A stretch of 64,000 nucleotides of DNA, taken from NCBI GenBank assembly GCA_013407085.1, contig JACCGJ010001942.1, positions 1 through 64,000 on the forward strand. The letters are read 5' to 3'. The notes beneath the pieces were generated by a model, which worked only from the letters and a program-made list of their open reading frames with translations, searched no databases and was not told where the DNA came from. Below are positions 51,271 through 63,657 of the stretch, one piece after another. The stretch comes from Atriophallophorus winterbourni (taxonomy: Eukaryota > Platyhelminthes > Trematoda > Plagiorchiida > Microphallidae). How positions within the stretch are numbered: the first letter of the stretch is position 1; every line of letters begins with the position of its first letter. A program made the position numbers and the translations under genes.

Positions 51271-52270
51271 NNNNNNNNNNNNNNNNNNNNNNNNNNNNNN
51301 NNNNNNNNNNNNNNNNNNNNNNNNNNNNNNNNNNNNNNNNNNNNNNNNNNNNNNNNNNNNNNNNNNNNNNNNNNNNNNNNNNNNNNNNNNNNNNNNNNNN
51401 NNNNNNNNNNNNNNNNNNNNNNNNNNNNNNNNNNNNNNNNNNNNNNNNNNNNNNNNNNNNNNNNNNNNNNNNNNNNNNNNNNNNNNNNNNNNNNNNNNNN
51501 NNNNNNNNNNNNNNNNNNNNNNNNNNNNNNNNNNNNNNNNNNNNNNNNNNNNNNNNNNNNNNNNNNNNNNNNNNNNNNNNNNNNNNNNNNNNNNNNNNNN
51601 NNNNNNNNNNNNNNNNNNNNNNNNNNNNNNNNNNNNNNNNNNNNNNNNNNNNNNNNNNNNNNNNNNNNNNNNNNNNNNNNNNNNNNNNNNNNNNNNNNNN
51701 NNNNNNNNNNNNNNNNNNNNNNNNNNNNNNNNNNNNNNNNNNNNNNNNNNNNNNNNNNNNNNNNNNNNNNNNNNNNNNNNNNNNNNNNNNNNNNNNNNNN
51801 NNNNNNNNNNNNNNNNNNNNNNNNNNNNNNNNNNNNNNNNNNNNNNNNNNNNNNNNNNNNNNNNNNNNNNNNNNNNNNNNNNNNNNNNNNNNNNNNNNNN
51901 NNNNNNNNNNNNNNNNNNNNNNNNNNNNNNNNNNNNNNNNNNNNNNNNNNNNNNNNNNNNNNNNNNNNNNNNNNNNNNNNNNNNNNNNNNNNNNNNNNNN
52001 NNNNNNNNNNNNNNNNNNNNNNNNNNNNNNNNNNNNNNNNNNNNNNNNNNNNNNNNNNNNNNNNNNNNNNNNNNNNNNNNNNNNNNNNNNNNNNNNNNNN
52101 NNNNNNNNNNNNNNNNNNNNNNNNNNNNNNNNNNNNNNNNNNNNNNNNNNNNNNNNNNNNNNNNNNNNNNNNNNNNNNNNNNNNNNNNNNNNNNNNNNNN
52201 NNNNNNNNNNNNNNNNNNNNNNNNNNNNNNNNNNNNNNNNNNNNNNNNNNNNNNNNNNNNNNNNNNNNNN
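51271..52270. other. Assembly gap (1000 N)
   Basis: Exactly 1000 N, a round number suggesting a placeholder scaffold gap of unknown true size. The right edge resumes in an (AT)n run. Confidence 1.
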
Positions 52271-52329
52271 ATATATATATTTTGATATTCAAACATTGTG
52301 CATAAAGCGTCATATCCCTACATTTCAAT

Positions 52330-54600
52330 CGCATGTGGAAAAAAGTAGTTAAAAGCATAGCTTGTGATTTGTGTCAGAGATGGGCTCATCCAAAATGCTC
52401 AGGCATTCTTGCCAAGCATTACGAAACTTATTGTGAAAACAGTTTTCTGTATTGTCTGTAAGGGAAACACAAGAGAAGCTCATTTGAGGACCTCAATCCA
52501 TAGTATGAACAACAACGTTGTAGCAGAAGTTACAAATTCTCCGTTGTCATACGCTAAAGTACTACGAATAAATCGAGTCCCATCCGAAGTACCATCGGCA
52601 GGGATCAAAAACCACCACAGGGGGTAAAAAGCACCGCATAAAGAAAGGCGTTGCTAAGTATTAGTGTCAAGTAATATCGCAAAAATCTAACTACCTTGCT
52701 TTAGAAAGGAAACTAAATGCACTGGCTGAGCGAGTTAGTAAGCTTGCTGGACCCAACAGAATGGCATAAAGGAGGCCAACTCGTACTCTGCTCATTCTAA
52801 ATAGTGAAGAGCTGCTGATTTGCGAAAGAAAATCCCGGCGGCAAATGGGGGAAGGAGGCAAAAAGGGTTCAAGATATTTTGCACATGACAAGGCTAACAG
52901 GGAACCCACAAGTTCTAGATAAGGATATACTCCGTCCTCTTTAGATTTGGTTCTATAAACTCGTGAAAGAGATATTTATGGGATTAAATACCATTCGTCA
53001 CTAGGCGAGAGCGACCACGCTGTAATTCTTCTTCATTAAGCTTTAGTGCACCCCAATAACTAAGTGAAGATGTCACGCAATTTTGGTCGAATGGACATCG
53101 TCCAACTAAAAACTCAAGCAATGAATCTAAGTTAGGAACCAGATGAATTAGAACCAAGTCTAGAAATCAGGTGGAATATTATACCAGGGCACCTCTTACA
53201 AATACAAGAAAGTTTTGCTCCGCTACAATCAGTGAGAACGCGAGGAAAAACCTCCTGGTGGATCGCGTCTATTCGCAAAGCTATTAGATGGCGTGACCGT
53301 AGCTGAAGTGCTTACAAATTCTCTGGAACTCACAGATCTAGACTGAAGTACATACAGACAAAAAATTCATCTGTTGCGCTGCAAAGGATAGCTAAACGGA
53401 GCTTCGAATCCAAACTTGCAAAAAAGCAAAGATTATGGTTTTGTTCAGTCCAAACGATCTTTAACAGAAGAAATAGCTACGTTAGTGCTGGATGATGGCA
53501 GCACGGTTTTGACTGCACAGGAAAAAGTCGATGCTTTGCATTTATTCTTCTGCTGTGTTCATCTGTGCGATTTAGGTAACCGATTAGAAACTCACGAGTG
53601 CAGAGCACCTCCCTTTAGCTCGGTGTAGGTTAATCAGGTAATGGTCACCACAGTTCTGTCGCAGCTGGATCAAACTAATTCGGCTGGCCCCGACGGTATA
53701 CATCCGGCTATTCTTCAACCGCTCAAAAATATAGTTAGCCTTGCAATTAGGAATCATTTTGCACCTACCTTACTCCAGCGTATACTTCCGGGTGATTGGA
53801 AATGAGCGGCGGTAGTATCTATATACAAAAATAGTCCCATTTCGGATGTACGCAACTATATTTTAGTAAGACTGACTAGCATTCTTTGCAAATGCTTAGA
53901 AAAAATCATTCGGCACCAGATATGTGAACATTTGGTAGCCAATTCATTATTATCCGATGCCAAGCGCGGATTCTGGAAAGGAAGGTCCTGCCTATCTAAT
54001 CTTCTAAGCTTTCTTGACGAAGTGACATTACGTCTCGATAAAGGTATAGTAGTCGAAGTATGCTATCTTGATTTTCAAAAGGCCTTCGACTCAGTGAACC
54101 ATAGGAACCTTCTGCACAAACTAAAAATGTGTGGCGTCACAGGTAAACTACATCGATTGTTAGACAGCTTCTTAACTAATCGCACCAACTATGTTGGAAT
54201 TGCATGGGTGTGTTCGGAGGATTCACCGATGCTTATTGGAGTGCCTAAAGGCTCGGTGCTTGGTCTATTACTTTTTCTTATTTTTGTGAACGATCTGGCA
54301 GGCTGCTGAGTTCCCGTTGCCTCCTGTTTGCTGATTATGTTAAGATGATGATGCTAGGAACCGACAGTAGGGATACGTTCATCTCGGATTTAGAAAATGA
54401 AATCGAGTTGACAAAAACATGGGACTTGCCACTACACTTGGGGGAGTGCTGCGTTCTGACGACTGATTTAGCGACAACCCAACTAGAAGTCAGCGAAGGA
54501 ACTATCGAAATAGCTGCTGCTATTTCGACAATTACAGCACTTTTTCGTGAGCACTTTTTTCGACAATTCCGAAAACAAGCTCCCAAATTTTATAGTTAAC
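52330..54600 (+). mobile_element. CR1-like LINE, ORF1 remnant to RT, decayed
   Basis: In order: CDLCQRWAHPKCSGILAKHY with a later C..C (PHD-like finger of CR1-type ORF1, 52350-52450); LERKLNALAERVSKLAGPNR (coiled coil) and PTRTLLILNSEEL (52700-52810); the end of the endonuclease with SLDLVL, TRERDIYGIKYHSSLGESDH and AVILLH (52940-53040); then RT: NSAGPDGIHPAIL, FWKGRSCLSNLLSFLDEVTL, CYLDFQKAFDSVNHRNLLHK and PKGSVLGLLLFLIFVNDLAG (53640-54308). Stops and frameshifts throughout. The FADD region after 54308 is scrambled. Confidence 0.85.
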
Positions 54601-54719
54601 CTCCCAAATGTGTTAAGCTCTAAAAGGGAATTAGACGCTAAATGGCCCACCATATTTCCGCACATTGTCTGATTAAAAAACTTAAAAACAACAAAAAACT
54701 TATTGTTACATTATTTATC

Positions 54720-54825
54720 TCACATCTGATTAGGCCTGGGCAACCTGACAACATCTTAGGCCATACGCAGTTTATGACTGTGCTTCACTTTGCTTCGACT
54801 AGGCTAGTGATTTCATAAATACATT
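54720..54825 (+). repeat. SINE-F copy
   Basis: CACATCTGATTAGGCCTGGGCAACCTGACA (in two blocks) to AGGCTAGTGATTTCATAAATAC. Confidence 0.8.
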
Positions 54826-54949
54826 GTTTACGCATATAATTGCATTGTTCCCTGATTAAATGACCTCTCGCCCTGCTGTTGAAGAGAACCCATACCTTAC
54901 ATTCCAGATAACCGGAAACGTGTGATAAAAGCGACTGAAACATTTAACG

Positions 54950-56420
54950 AGAAATATTCCTTCTTAAATTTGTAGACAAATTGTATAGTTAAATCTTACA
55001 GACCCGGCTACAAGTTTTAGCTGATAGAGTTTACTATGAATTTCAAAATGCCTTCCACAGAGAAAGATTATGCTCTTCTCCCTGAGGAAATTCCGAACAA
55101 CGGCAACAACGTTTGCTAATATATGCTGTTTTCATTAAGTTATAGATTGTATTCGTCTACGTCAGCAGGGTGGGTACAATCGAAATGCTTGATCTGATAA
55201 GCTGCTCCCAAGGCTGCTCAAACTCGTTTTTAGGTTTGATACATCACCTCAGCTACTCTGCATATTAGGGCTGAGCGCAGGAAAACATTTATTGTCTTCT
55301 GGCGCTTTGAGCTATCTCAGCATATTGGTCGACCAAATAAAATTTTGCAAGGATTATGTGTCAGATGTCCTTAATAGATTATACCTCGTGGAACTCCTTG
55401 TGGGTAGAGGGCCTTGAATTAAACATGTTAACTGCCTGCTTACAGAGCAAATGACTTCTCTCAAGGGTCTATAAAAACACAATGGCTGAGTGTTTGAGAA
55501 GCAGGGATCTTAGTAGGTCTTGATAAATCAATATATAATAGTTCGGGGAGCTCCTTTAGATTTCACAACAAGTCAATCATACAAGACATTTTAGGAATCC
55601 TTATTCTGCGCCATTTGAGTAGAGTATGTTTAGTTAGGCAACCGCAGCTTTCGTCGCAGATTAACCTTCCCTTAACCCTACATAGTACACTAGTCAGGAT
55701 AACCGGATGGACTATTCCAAAGTAACTTGCCTTACTAACTGAAAAGTCCCACTATTATGACGTGATCGAGAACGTGCTTTTGCTACATTGACCAGATGAA
55801 GCTATCAAATTTAGCGGAAATGAAGCATTGACACTTCAATGATGACGACAAGTCATCAATTAAAATCATCAAGCGTCCATTTTAGTGAGAGTATCGAAAA
55901 AACTAAAAAGTGTAATCAGGCAGGATCTACCCTCAAAAAATTTATGTTTAGTTACACACATTTTGCAGACAAAGATGCTGACAGATAATATCATCCAATA
56001 GATTTTCCAATAATTTCGAGCCGATGCCAGTCAGGCTGATATTTATATATTTTTATTCAGTTGACCTATAACCAACCTTGTATATTTTTACTACTATAAC
56101 TTCCTTCCAGATAGTAGGAACAACTCTCAAGCGCGAGCGGGAACCAAATAGAATTCACACTGTTTTATTAGCACTTTGAGAAAATTTTTGTATCATAAAT
56201 AAGTTGATACTATATGTTCTCTCAAATTTGTTTCTGTGAACGTAGCTAAATGCGTCAAAAAATTCACCTTCATTTAAAGACAAAAAATCTAGTGCAGAAG
56301 GTGGGATGCTAAGCAACCCAGAAAGTGTATTATAAAACTCTCACTGTTTGAAAGTTGCTGGACAAACTTGAGAAGGCCTCAGATTGGTCGGTGAAAGCTA
56401 CCGTTTCGTCCTGTAATTTT
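54950..56420 (-). mobile_element. Highly decayed CR1-like relic
   Basis: Minus-strand fragments in order: INISLTGIGSKLLENLLDDI (the YRPISLTSI..LE motif), KFFEGRSCLITLFSFFDTL (the GRSCLTNLLSFLDEV motif), and GVPRGIIY-like and later pieces. No frame longer than a few tens of codons. Opposite orientation to the CR1 at 52.3-54.6 kb. Confidence 0.6.
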
Positions 56421-56458
56421 AACAGAGGCATAGCAATAATGTATTTTCGGAATATTTT

Positions 56459-56700
56459 TCACATACTTAGCACATTCGAATTCAAATTCCGGATTGAGTA
56501 AACGATGTAATTCAACGCAAGTGTTACTAGCAATTTGTTAGCGCGTCCAAGAATCAAAATTGAGAAATTGCCTGTATTGCTGCCAGACCTACACAAAGTT
56601 CTACGATCGTAAGTGGTCAAACAGGGCGGCCTTCGATGCCTTCTTACGCGCTGCTTCTCAGTGTGTTTGTTTGTTTGGAACTCAATCCCACCACTCAAGG
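56459..56700 (-). repeat. Fragment similar to the CR1 segment at 44440
   Basis: Shares CAGGGCGGCCTT.GATGCC.TCT.ACGC.CTGC with 44446-44482. An isolated short remnant. Confidence 0.4.
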
Positions 56701-56889
56701 TAACTGCACGATTTTTCGCGCGCTGCTCTGTGCAGAACCATCAGGTTTGACCGTGCATCGCTTTAAAGTAAATTAATATTTCTGACAATTGAGGCTGCAT
56801 CCCTCGTAGAGAAACAATTCATGGAAACGCTTTCGAAGCACTGGAGAATGATCATGGAAACGTCTAATTTTAATGAAAAGGAAAACTCA

Positions 56890-57110
56890 GTAGAATTCCA
56901 TTATCAGATCTATGAAATATTCATCCAATAATCAATTAGACATAGCGCCTGGGTCAGATGCCATCAAATATGAGATATATGAATCTGTCTATCACAATTT
57001 AATACTGTATTTGTATTGTTTTACATATTTGTTCACAGACATTAGATAATTTTCGGCTGATGGTGGTATGTTCAGTGTGTGGAAAGGTTTCCGGGATACT
57101 ACAATCAAAT
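56890..57110 (+). mobile_element. Reverse transcriptase relic
   Basis: Reads NNQLDIAPGSDAIKYEI, reminiscent of the NKAPGPDGI..E motif at the start of LINE RT domains. Too short to classify. The sequence from 57110 to 57860 is AT-rich with no assignment. Confidence 0.4.
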
Positions 57111-57859
57111 TCTGACCTCATGTTATTTAGAAATTGATTTATGATCTAATTAATGATTACTGATAGCTGATAAGTTTTGTTGCCATCATAATCCTCTCAA
57201 AGCATAAAAAGCTACAGCCAAATCTATTCACGGATGTTGAACGTATTTAATTTAAACTTTCTCAACAGCTACATCATATGGTGATACACAAAATAGGTTC
57301 TATCTAAATTGTTTGCTGTTGCAATGAAAACCATCAACTAACTCTTAAGTCTATTATGAGCCCAATATTTAGGAAGACTACATTAACTGGAATCTAATTT
57401 CAGAATTCATTAAAACGGAAGACAGGAGCCGATTCTTTCTCTCTGGTGATTTCACAACGGTCTTTTAAACATTTCATTAAAAAATTAAACAGCTACTTAT
57501 GAAGGCGTCACATAGGCTCATTAGTCGTATAAAATCAGCGAAAGCCCAGAAAATAGAAAACGAAATAACGGAGCTAAATATGTTGCTATGAAAACGCATG
57601 ACGCTTTCGGTTATCTTCGCTATTATGAACTATCAAGAAGTCACAAATATTCTTTAGACAACACGCTTAGATCCGATGAAAACAAAGCCATATATGTCAG
57701 GATAACCTGAAATCACCAAGTAATGTTTTCAAGTTACGAATATCCAACTCACAAAGAAACATAGACTTTACTGTCAAACATTGGAATGCTTCAAATGTTT
57801 GTAGACGCAGCAGCGATGGCGAACGGATTTCGACTCCAAATCTGATTTGCATTCCTGAT

Positions 57860-58561
57860 ATCGTTAAGTTGGTCAACGTTTATACGAAAAAGATGCTTTT
57901 TATCAAATCCTCGCAACAGTCCTTAAAAATGTGCCACAAAGAAACTGTGTCGTGGTATTGGGTGATTTCAATGCTAGAGTTGGTGCAGATTACGAGTCTT
58001 GGCAAAACTGTCTCGGGAAGTTCGGTGTAGGTTAAACCCAATGAAAATGGACAACGCCTTTTAGAATTGTGCATACAGTTCAGTATTTGTGTCAGTAACA
58101 CTTTCTTCCGAACAAAACCACATCATAAGGTCTCTTGGAAACATCCTCGCTCTAAGCATTGGCATCAGCTTGATCTTATTCTTGTCAGGCGCAGTAATAT
58201 AAGAAGCGGTATTCTCACCAGATCAAATCAAAGCGCAGATTGCGACACTGATCATTTACTGGTCTGCGCAAAACTGAAGATTTCGCACACAAGATTTCAC
58301 CGCTCTAAATTGTTTGCTAAGCCGAGGATAGACGTCACTCGCATATGCAAACCTAACCTAGGTGCGCGATTTGCAGAATCATTCTCAGTCGAGTTCAACA
58401 TGACAACCTCACTCAAATCAGCTTCAGAAAACTGGGAATCGATAAAAAGCTGCATATGTCGATTCGTACATTCCACGTGCGGCCCGGAGAAAGCCCGAAC
58501 GAGCGACTGGTTCGAAGCAAAAGCTTCTGAGTTGACTGCTGTGTTGGATGAGAAACGGTCT
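57860..58561 (+). mobile_element. RTE-like endonuclease fragment, cut by the duplication border
   Basis: Reads QILATVLKNVPQRNCVVVLG, DFNARVGADYESW (catalytic GDFNARVG), then after a stop/frameshift near 58030 LLELCIQFSICVSNTFF, HPRSKHWHQLDLILVRRS, CDTDHLLVCAKLK (D and H catalytic residues of the SDH-type motif) and SCICRFVHSTCGPEKARTSD. It ends at LTAVLDEKRSS, exactly where the duplicated segment starts at 58562. RT is absent. Confidence 0.88.
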
Positions 58562-59963
58562 TCTAAATCGAAAATCGGATACATGAGCTTTGTTGGGAAA
58601 ATAGGTCTAATCGAATGTGGATTGATTCAACAGATCATACAGGGTGCATTGGGGGCGGCGATTCTAACTAGCACATGTCAGATTGGGCACAGTACTTATT
58701 TGCTTGGAAGCGCGGTTCTTCTGCCCTGCGCAGTTAACACTGACAAACGGAACTGAGACAAAGACATGTTCTTGTATGTAGCTCATTATGGGTAGCAATC
58801 AATGCACCTTACGGGAGGTGTACAGGAAATGAACAGTTGCAAATGCATGCAACATGAGTAGTTTACGCATCAGAAACCAAGCTTGTATAAAATCACAAAC
58901 ATGATCCAGGGAATGCCGAACGGCCATGAACTGCCTGTGGGCTAAGAAACCGTCAGATTGCCCGGGTTTAGACAAGCATAAGTAATGAAAAAATAAGTAT
59001 GAATTGCAACGAGACTAGAGCGTGATTCCCCATGCAGTTCAGTACCGGCGGCAAATTAATTTAGCAGCACAGAGGCATGGGATTTGGAGTTCTGTCGGAT
59101 AAGATGACTATCGATTTAGAATATCAAGATGGCTATGCAGTTCCCTGGGGTGCCTCTCATATAATGCAACAAGCCCTGGATTGCCTGGCATTCGAAGCTT
59201 CTAGGTATGACATGCGCTTTGAAGGGTGAAACACTAGAGCGGCTCTCCAAAATTATACTGTCTGTTATTTCAATTTAGATTTGTTTGAAAGCTTCGTATA
59301 CCTCGGCAGTCGTGTCTTTGCCGGGATAGTGTTTAGGACGGTCTCGCAGTGTACACAAAGCGAGGGTAGCGTTTGCAATAGTTATCACAAGTTTTAAGAA
59401 TGCTTCATCACTAATTACCATACCGCACCTTATTCGGTTGGAAACCTTAGGCGATAAGGCTGCACACCGGAGCCAGTCGCAAAACCAGTATTTCAGTGCG
59501 TCAGAATTTCATATCCTACATTAGTGTGTCGCATTTTCTAAAAAACAGAATCGCATGCCGTGAATATAAAAACAATCTTCTTGTTATATGTATTTTCGCT
59601 TGCCCATTTTCTTTAATACATTTGCTTATCTGCTTCATGTTGTTTGGCACTTCGTCTGGCTCGAGACCTGGGTTTCAGGATGATAATAATGACTATGAAA
59701 CATCAATGTGTCCTATAGATGCATAAGAAAATGCACGTGGGTTAATATGCTGTCAGGTTGTCTAGTTCTGTCAATGAAAATAGAAATGCCAGTGAGACTC
59801 CAGCGTGGTTCCGTTTAGTATCGTTGGCAAATCAACTTAGCACGGTGTTAGCTGCACATCACAGGAGTTCTGCGTGATTGCACATCCATGCTTTGACAAT
59901 TAAAAGGAGTAATAAGCATTCGAAATGACAATAAGACATAAGGGAACAGCAAAACAACTTTAC

Positions 59964-60412
59964 CTTGAATAACTTGTTGCCACGTCGTTTCATTACTTCA
60001 GCCACAGCTATTTTATCGCTCTCTGACATTTCCCAAAAGTCAGCTAACTACAAAGTCACAAATATCTCCTTCATGTTATTACCTTTTGTATATCACGTAA
60101 ATAGACAGTTAGAACCATTTTGTCTGTTGGAGACGCTGTGGACCCCAAAAGTTTCAACTCATCGGAACTCAAGCCTTCCGAAACTGTCAACTCGACACAG
60201 CAAATTTCGTTCAAACCCATTGTTTGAACGACTTCATCCAGAATTTTGAGAACGCCAAAGTCTTCACAATGACCCAGATCGAATGTGACCGTTTGATTTT
60301 CGAGAACAGTGTTTTGTTCTATGGTCAACGATACACAACAACATACGCGTTCATGTTCGATCGCTTTAGAGCCACCGGATTGTATAACTTTTTTATTGAC
60401 TTGGGGCATGTG
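59964..60412 (-). pseudogene. Partial FKBP gene copy (two exons only)
   Basis: Exons 60412-60083 and 60047-59964 match 44183-43854 and 43818-43735 with both splice sites kept and the frame open. One visible residue change is SKPIE to SKAIE. The TPR exons that should follow are absent: the sequence switches to an RTE endonuclease at 58561. If real, the copy could not make the TPR domain. If an assembly effect, it is simply the other allele. Confidence 0.8.
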
Positions 60413-60644
60413 CTGAAGATAAATCGATACGAATAGATAAGTCTGATTCTTATTAAACAAATGATTAAAATATAAGAGAATAATGCGGGTCTCAGAGTAA
60501 GCAGTGACAAACAATCAGATGAATTTATAAAAACTTAGCTGCTGACAGTTTGCTCAAAGCACACAAGCGTTGTGAGAGGTTTTGTACAGGGTCCAAGAAC
60601 CAGAAGTGAGGGATAGCTTATCTTGCCGCCATAGGCGATCTTAT

Positions 60645-62002
60645 TTAGGGGGGCAACGGGATGGAGGAGTCTACCAGGGCGGCCTTTGATGCCATCTCAC
60701 GCACTGCAGCGCCGCGTGCGTGAGTGGATGGAGTGCATCCACGACGAAACCTCGTAGGATCACTCGCACGCTTGTGCAACGCATGATTATGGAGCCATTC
60801 GAGAAGAGTTTCAGAGGTTGAAATCACCAGATATAAGTACGCTAGGAGCTGAGTAAAACAAACAGTCGATCAATCAGCTGTGTAATCTGCTGTTGGGCTG
60901 CACTGGGTGTGACGTAGACATGAGCAATTGCGAGGGATGACTTGCAGCAAGTCAGGATACACGTGACAACTTGGACATTTTCATTGGCTAGAGATATACA
61001 TGTGCCCATATTGTGCAAACCATACTCCAAGAGAAGTGCAACGCCACCGCCTCTCTTATTGCCAGGACTATCGCATCTTATGCAGATATACTTTTCGCTT
61101 ATGATTATCAGCACGGATGTGCAATCGTGCAGCGTTTCTGTGCTGTACGGCTAACATCGTGCTAAATTGATTGGCCAACGGTAGTGAGCTGGATGCTCAA
61201 ACACGCTGCAGTCTCACTACCATTTCTATTTCTATTCCCCTCATATCTGTCTAGGCCTGGGCAACCTGACAGTATCTTAGCCCACGTGCAGTCTGACTGT
61301 GCGGCACTTTGCCTGGATCAGGCTTGTGCTTTCATACCATACCATACAAGCGCAGACAGCCAGGTCTCAGAAAGCGCTATAACCCTTGGATGTAACTCAG
61401 CCACACGGAGAGTAAGTTCAGCCTACTTATTCCTTATGCTGCCTACATTTGCGTAGAATACTGGGACACTGGTTATTCGTGCTTCTGAAACTAATTCTGC
61501 TTGGCACTCAGTCAAAGCACCCGAGGGAGCCGTTGCGCCGAGACTGGACCTTGACGTGGTGCAGCGGCTTGCGTGCCTCGATGATCCATTGAGCTATACT
61601 GGGTGATGTCTTCGTGGCATCTTCAGAGTTACTCATACCAGGTTGGTCAATGGTGAGAAGCCAGACAAACACAGTCTCCTTGTTCCTCGTGGACATTGTA
61701 TACCAGGAGAGGCGTATGAATCCGCAAGGATCACCGGCTCGACTGGTTTAGGATGATGTCGGGAGTCCCTGCTTGGTCTCTACCTCGCGAATGGCTTGTG
61801 AACTGTACCTACAGTATCCGGCCCCGATAGGTGCGGATACTTAATATCGCTCCGCGGCCTTTGGGTAGGCTTCGGGCCAAAGGCTGAAAGTGGAGGCTCA
61901 AGATCACCGCCTCTACTTCGGCCTGGGCAACTGGGTTAGATCACGCCACCACACAAGGTTTGGCACTGTTTCATTTTAAATGATTGTGTTTAAGTATTAT
62001 AT

Positions 62003-62042
<40 letters not shown>

Positions 62043-63657
62043 TAGAGGAGCAACTACTGGAAACACCTGATCGGCTCTCATCATCATTGGCTCTAAGTCA
62101 ATCAACGTCGTTTGGGCTGGACAGCAAGACTCGTGACTAAGTGCTGTTCTGTATGATCGTCTGTGACTAAATAGCGTTTTGCGCTACGTCAGGTTTAAGA
62201 GTGGCAGATGTTCATACTACTAAGTTTCTCCTATTCGAATCGGTAGCGTTTTGCATAATCAGGGACGGAGGGTTGTCCGGCTTGAACTGAAGTTTCTCTA
62301 GGGTTGATTTCGCGATATACTCAGCCCTAGACAGGAATGCATCCCGATCCGCCTGGTATTTGAATTCAATCAGGATTGGCCGAAGATGGTTACCCATCCT
62401 CCATTTTCCTACACGGTGGACTCGCACTGTGAGAGTAGAAGGCTTCAGACGCACTATTCGGATAAGATCGCTGATATACCTGCGATCAAAATCTCTGCGA
62501 GACTTGGATTCCTTAATAAAGGGTTTCGCTCGGTTAAAAACTGATCATCATCATCATGAAGCACAAGTGCCAAAGTGCCAAGCAATATGAAGCAGGAAAA
62601 GCAGATAAGCAAGCGCGTGGAAAAGGGAAAGCAGGCAAGCGGAATACGCAAAAGCAAATGCACAAAAAGCAGCTTGTTTTTGTAGTTTCACTGCATGCGA
62701 TTTTTTGGGTTTTTTTGTTTTGTTTTTGTGTTTTTTTATGTAAAATAATACCGAATAAAAAAATTATGACACACATAATAAAATACACTGGCGCCACTGA
62801 CTTCGGTTTGTAGCCATATCGCGTAAGGTTTTCAGCCAACTATTAGGTGGAGCTTTTGGACCCCACCTAGGCAAACGAATGGGCCCAACTGAGCCTAGCG
62901 CTACGGTGAGTTTCTTCATCCCAACGCGCCACGTCATGGACTGGCCACCCGATCTTTTCTCCCAGCTTCTGCTAGGCTCTGCGAATAAGGCGCGATACGG
63001 TAAACGGTGAGTAGGCATTCTTAAAACATGTCCCAACCATCGCAAGCGAGCAAGCATCAGCATTTCTCTCAGTTCGTGGCCACCTGGTCCTAACACCCGC
63101 TTGCAGACATCTATATTTGTAACACGATGCTGCCACCGAATGCGAGCAATCCTACGCAGGCAACGGGTATCAAAAACAGAAAGCCGACGGACATCTTCCG
63201 CTCGGATAGACCAGGTTTCGCAGCCATAAAGAAGTGTAGCGCGCACCACTGCGTTGTACACTCGGCATTTAGTATAGATGTTGAAGCAGAGGAATTGCCA
63301 TGCAGTGTCTCAATTTGCTTACGCAAACTATTCAATTCCTGGATAATTTGATCCACTTCGGGTGAGCCAGCAACAATCGAATGCTGCCTTCTGTGTATTG
63401 TTCGTACTGGACTTCGTACGCTTCATCGAAGTTTCAGCTACAGTGACCACGTTGGGAGTGATAGATTGCCCAGTAGGACGGCGAAGCTGACTTAAGTGGT
63501 TTACTTTTCCCTTGGCTGCAGTTGTTATAGATCTCCTATTTGCCCGCATTTTCGAAGTTCTACCAACATTGACTAACTCGGTAGGATGGTGTAGCTGGCT
63601 AACTTGGTCATCTTTCGCCTTGGCTGCAGTTATCCCCGGGCTCATGTGCACGCACAA
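60645..63657 (-). mobile_element. CR1-like LINE, duplicated copy
   Basis: Same order and nested insertions as 44416-47401: endonuclease pieces at 60645-61114, SINE-F at 61112-61345, repeat E-like and (TA)n at 61530-62040, ORF1 RRM part at 62212-62510, LINE-A insert at 62545-63272 and ORF1 N-part to 63657. The repeat E/(TA)n part differs from the left copy by many small indels, while the rest is nearly identical. Confidence 0.85.
62545..63272 (-). mobile_element. LINE-A 3' fragment, duplicated copy
   Basis: Open minus-strand frame 63261-62764, with a few replacements relative to 47005-46517 (for example GGHELREMLMLARL for GGHGLREMLMPARL). The 3' UTR contains longer T runs near 62700-62740. 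Confidence 0.88.

Noticed and set aside
51168..52358. Open frames of ~350-400 codons across 51249-52358
   Set aside because: They consist almost entirely of N from the assembly gap.
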